Assembly: GCA_002346475.1 (NCBI GenBank)
Contig: DDZV01000019.1
Coordinates: 1-6,983 of the forward strand
Origin: Acidobacteria bacterium UBA2999
Lineage (GTDB): Bacteria; Acidobacteriota; Vicinamibacteria; Vicinamibacterales; UBA2999
Length of the DNA: 6,983 nt
Direction of reading: 5' to 3'
Shown here: in pieces, positions 5,993-6,983 of the stretch
Layout: each line of letters starts with the position of its first letter
How positions within the stretch are numbered: the stretch's first letter is position 1
Notes under the pieces: generated by a model
Database searches by the model: none
Told to the model about the DNA's origin: nothing
What the model saw: only the letters and a program-made list of their open reading frames with translations
Position numbers and translations under genes: made by a program

Positions 5993-6983
5993 TTAATTAT
6001 CCTCTGCAGCTAAAGAGATCGCGATAATCTCCTCATCATTGCGAGCGTAGATATGTTTATTGGCGTAGGCTGGATGAGACCAATTGACATACTTTAGTCT
6101 CCGGCGATTACCTGGCGGCGTGGTAGGTTTAATAAGAAATGTCCGATCGATTTCGTCATATCCCTCTGGGGTAAATCGTGCGATCACTAGGTCGCCACGA
6201 TCTGTATTAACAAAAAACCGATCACCATTTTGAACGATGAACCCCGTCGACCAACGAGCAAACTCCTGAGTAAGATCTTGAGACTCCCAGACACGTTCAC
6301 CAGTTTCTACTCGCAGACAACGCAACTGACCGTATGTGCAAATCCCGTAAATATACCCATCCCTAATAATAGGTGATGCCAGGACCGCATGAAGTGTGTC
6401 TGTTTCAATTTCACTGTCACTTGTCGATTTCCATCTCAGTGTCATATCCGGCTTAGTGTCATCCAGTGAGAGCATGATCGAACCACTGTAAAAGGTTGAC
6501 ACCATCAAGTGCTCTCCATCAACCGCAGGCACCGTTGGATTCATACCGTCCTGCGCATGAAACGGTTGCTCCCAGTACACCTCTCCTGTTGCTGGATTCA
6601 ATGACACAACAGCCTCAGGGTGCCAAATAATAAGCTGTCGCTTTCCACCACGGTTGATGATGATCGGCGGTGATACGCCTCTCTGTTCGTTGGACCCGAG
6701 TGCACGCCAGATTTCCTTCCCTGTCCATTTATCGAATGCCACTACCTTGGCATCTGGTGCTCCACCAACCAAAGCAATCACAAGATCACCGTCAACAAGA
6801 GGCGCTGCCGACGCGCCATAGCTATGGCCGTCAGCGTCAAACTCTTCCTTATAGTCTCGTCTCCAGAGAACCTCACCATTCTGAACGTTTAACGCAACCA
6901 GAACTCCACGAGTGCCTTGGACATACACTCGGTCACCGTCAACGGTAGGTGTAGCACGGGGACCATTTGGCCAAGGAACCCCG
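5993..6983 (-). CDS. PQQ-type beta-propeller repeat protein (5' end outside the window)
   Basis: The reading frame is open to the right edge, and the first visible residues are GVPWPNGPRATPTVDGDRVYVQ. The true start therefore lies outside, and the in-frame GTG at 6928 is internal. About 329 residues are visible. The part contains repeated propeller strands ending in tryptophan: GEVLW, GKEIW, GEVYW, LRW and GERVW, at about visible residues 40, 92, 137, 184 and 232. Each follows a strand of the VALN / VVAFDKWTG / VVSLNPATG / LRCLRVETG type, the hallmark of PQQ-like (BamB-like) propellers. The end reads WSHPAYANKHIYARNDEEIIAISLAAEDN in two blocks. GPRATPTV and the blade pattern match the 'PQQ-binding-like beta-propeller repeat protein' group; whether it binds PQQ or is a non-enzymatic propeller cannot be told. 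A signal peptide is expected but not visible. It is the first visible gene of the minus-strand series, and its tail resembles the fragment at 1-27. Confidence 0.88.
   Translation of the reverse strand, partial: GVPWPNGPRATPTVDGDRVYVQGTRGVLVALNVQNGEVLWRRDYKEEFDADGHSYGASAAPLVDGDLVIALVGGAPDAKVVAFDKWTGKEIWRALGSNEQRGVSPPIIINRGGKRQLIIWHPEAVVSLNPATGEVYWEQPFHAQDGMNPTVPAVDGEHLMVSTFYSGSIMLSLDDTKPDMTLRWKSTSDSEIETDTLHAVLASPIIRDGYIYGICTYGQLRCLRVETGERVWESQDLTQEFARWSTGFIVQNGDRFFVNTDRGDLVIARFTPEGYDEIDRTFLIKPTTPPGNRRRLKYVNWSHPAYANKHIYARNDEEIIAISLAAEDN

Noticed and set aside
6926..6928. GTG as the start codon of the propeller gene
   Set aside because: The frame continues upstream without a stop to the window edge, with a typical propeller sequence (GPRATPTVDGDRVY), so this GTG encodes an internal valine.
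1..6983. CRISPR array, insertion sequence, attachment site, tRNA or phage defence system
   Set aside because: No regularly spaced repeats, transposase or integrase motifs, terminal inverted repeats, tRNA-like cloverleaf or nuclease/helicase defence genes were seen on either strand.

Overview
The window looks like a chromosomal segment of an uncultured, probably marine or environmental, Gram-negative bacterium of roughly balanced GC (judged by eye). The best phylogenetic hint is the gene mix: a DUF6152-type secreted protein, a secreted protein of the 'PDGKPDFNGIW / GDSRGHWDGNTLV' type, a carboxypeptidase-regulatory/cytochrome/propeller fusion and PQQ-type propeller proteins. This mix is familiar from Acidobacteriota (Vicinamibacteria-like genomes) and from some marine Gammaproteobacteria. 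That assignment is inference; there is no rRNA or universal marker here. I see no mobile element, CRISPR array, tRNA or rRNA.

Layout. Plus strand: positions 1-27 hold the last eight codons of a gene that enters from the left. It is followed after 17 nt by a complete gene (45-1037) for an exported metallo-beta-lactamase (MBL)-fold protein. A long, nearly perfect hairpin with T-runs on both sides (about 1081-1122) then separates two converging transcription units. Everything to the right is on the minus strand. In transcription order it is: a PQQ-type beta-propeller protein cut by the right edge (5993-6983), a second exported MBL-fold protein (4992-5972), a DUF6152 protein (4541-4948), a 308-residue exported protein of unknown function (3446-4372), and a 738-residue exported protein combining a carboxypeptidase-regulatory-like domain, one heme c motif and a propeller-like region (1142-3358). 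Spacers are 20, 43, 168 and 87 nt, so at least the first three genes are probably one operon. The 168-nt spacer contains hairpins and an imperfect direct repeat and may be a regulatory or processing point.

The most notable observation is that the eight residues encoded at the left edge (IIAVSLKK) resemble the C-terminus of the PQQ-type propeller at the right edge (IIAISLAAEDN). In both places a related MBL-fold gene follows within about 20 nt. The window therefore appears to be framed by two diverged, inverted copies of a propeller-MBL gene pair, with the DUF6152, 308-aa and cytochrome-fusion genes between them.

The second notable point is that both MBL-fold proteins have lost most of the metal-binding HxHxDH motif and the last histidine ligand, but keep the GPGH and DLF motifs. 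They are probably not ordinary di-zinc hydrolases. Every complete product has an N-terminal signal sequence, so the locus encodes a periplasmic or surface set of proteins. The one heme motif and the PQQ-type propellers suggest a redox or oxidative-catabolic role, but no substrate can be read from the sequence.
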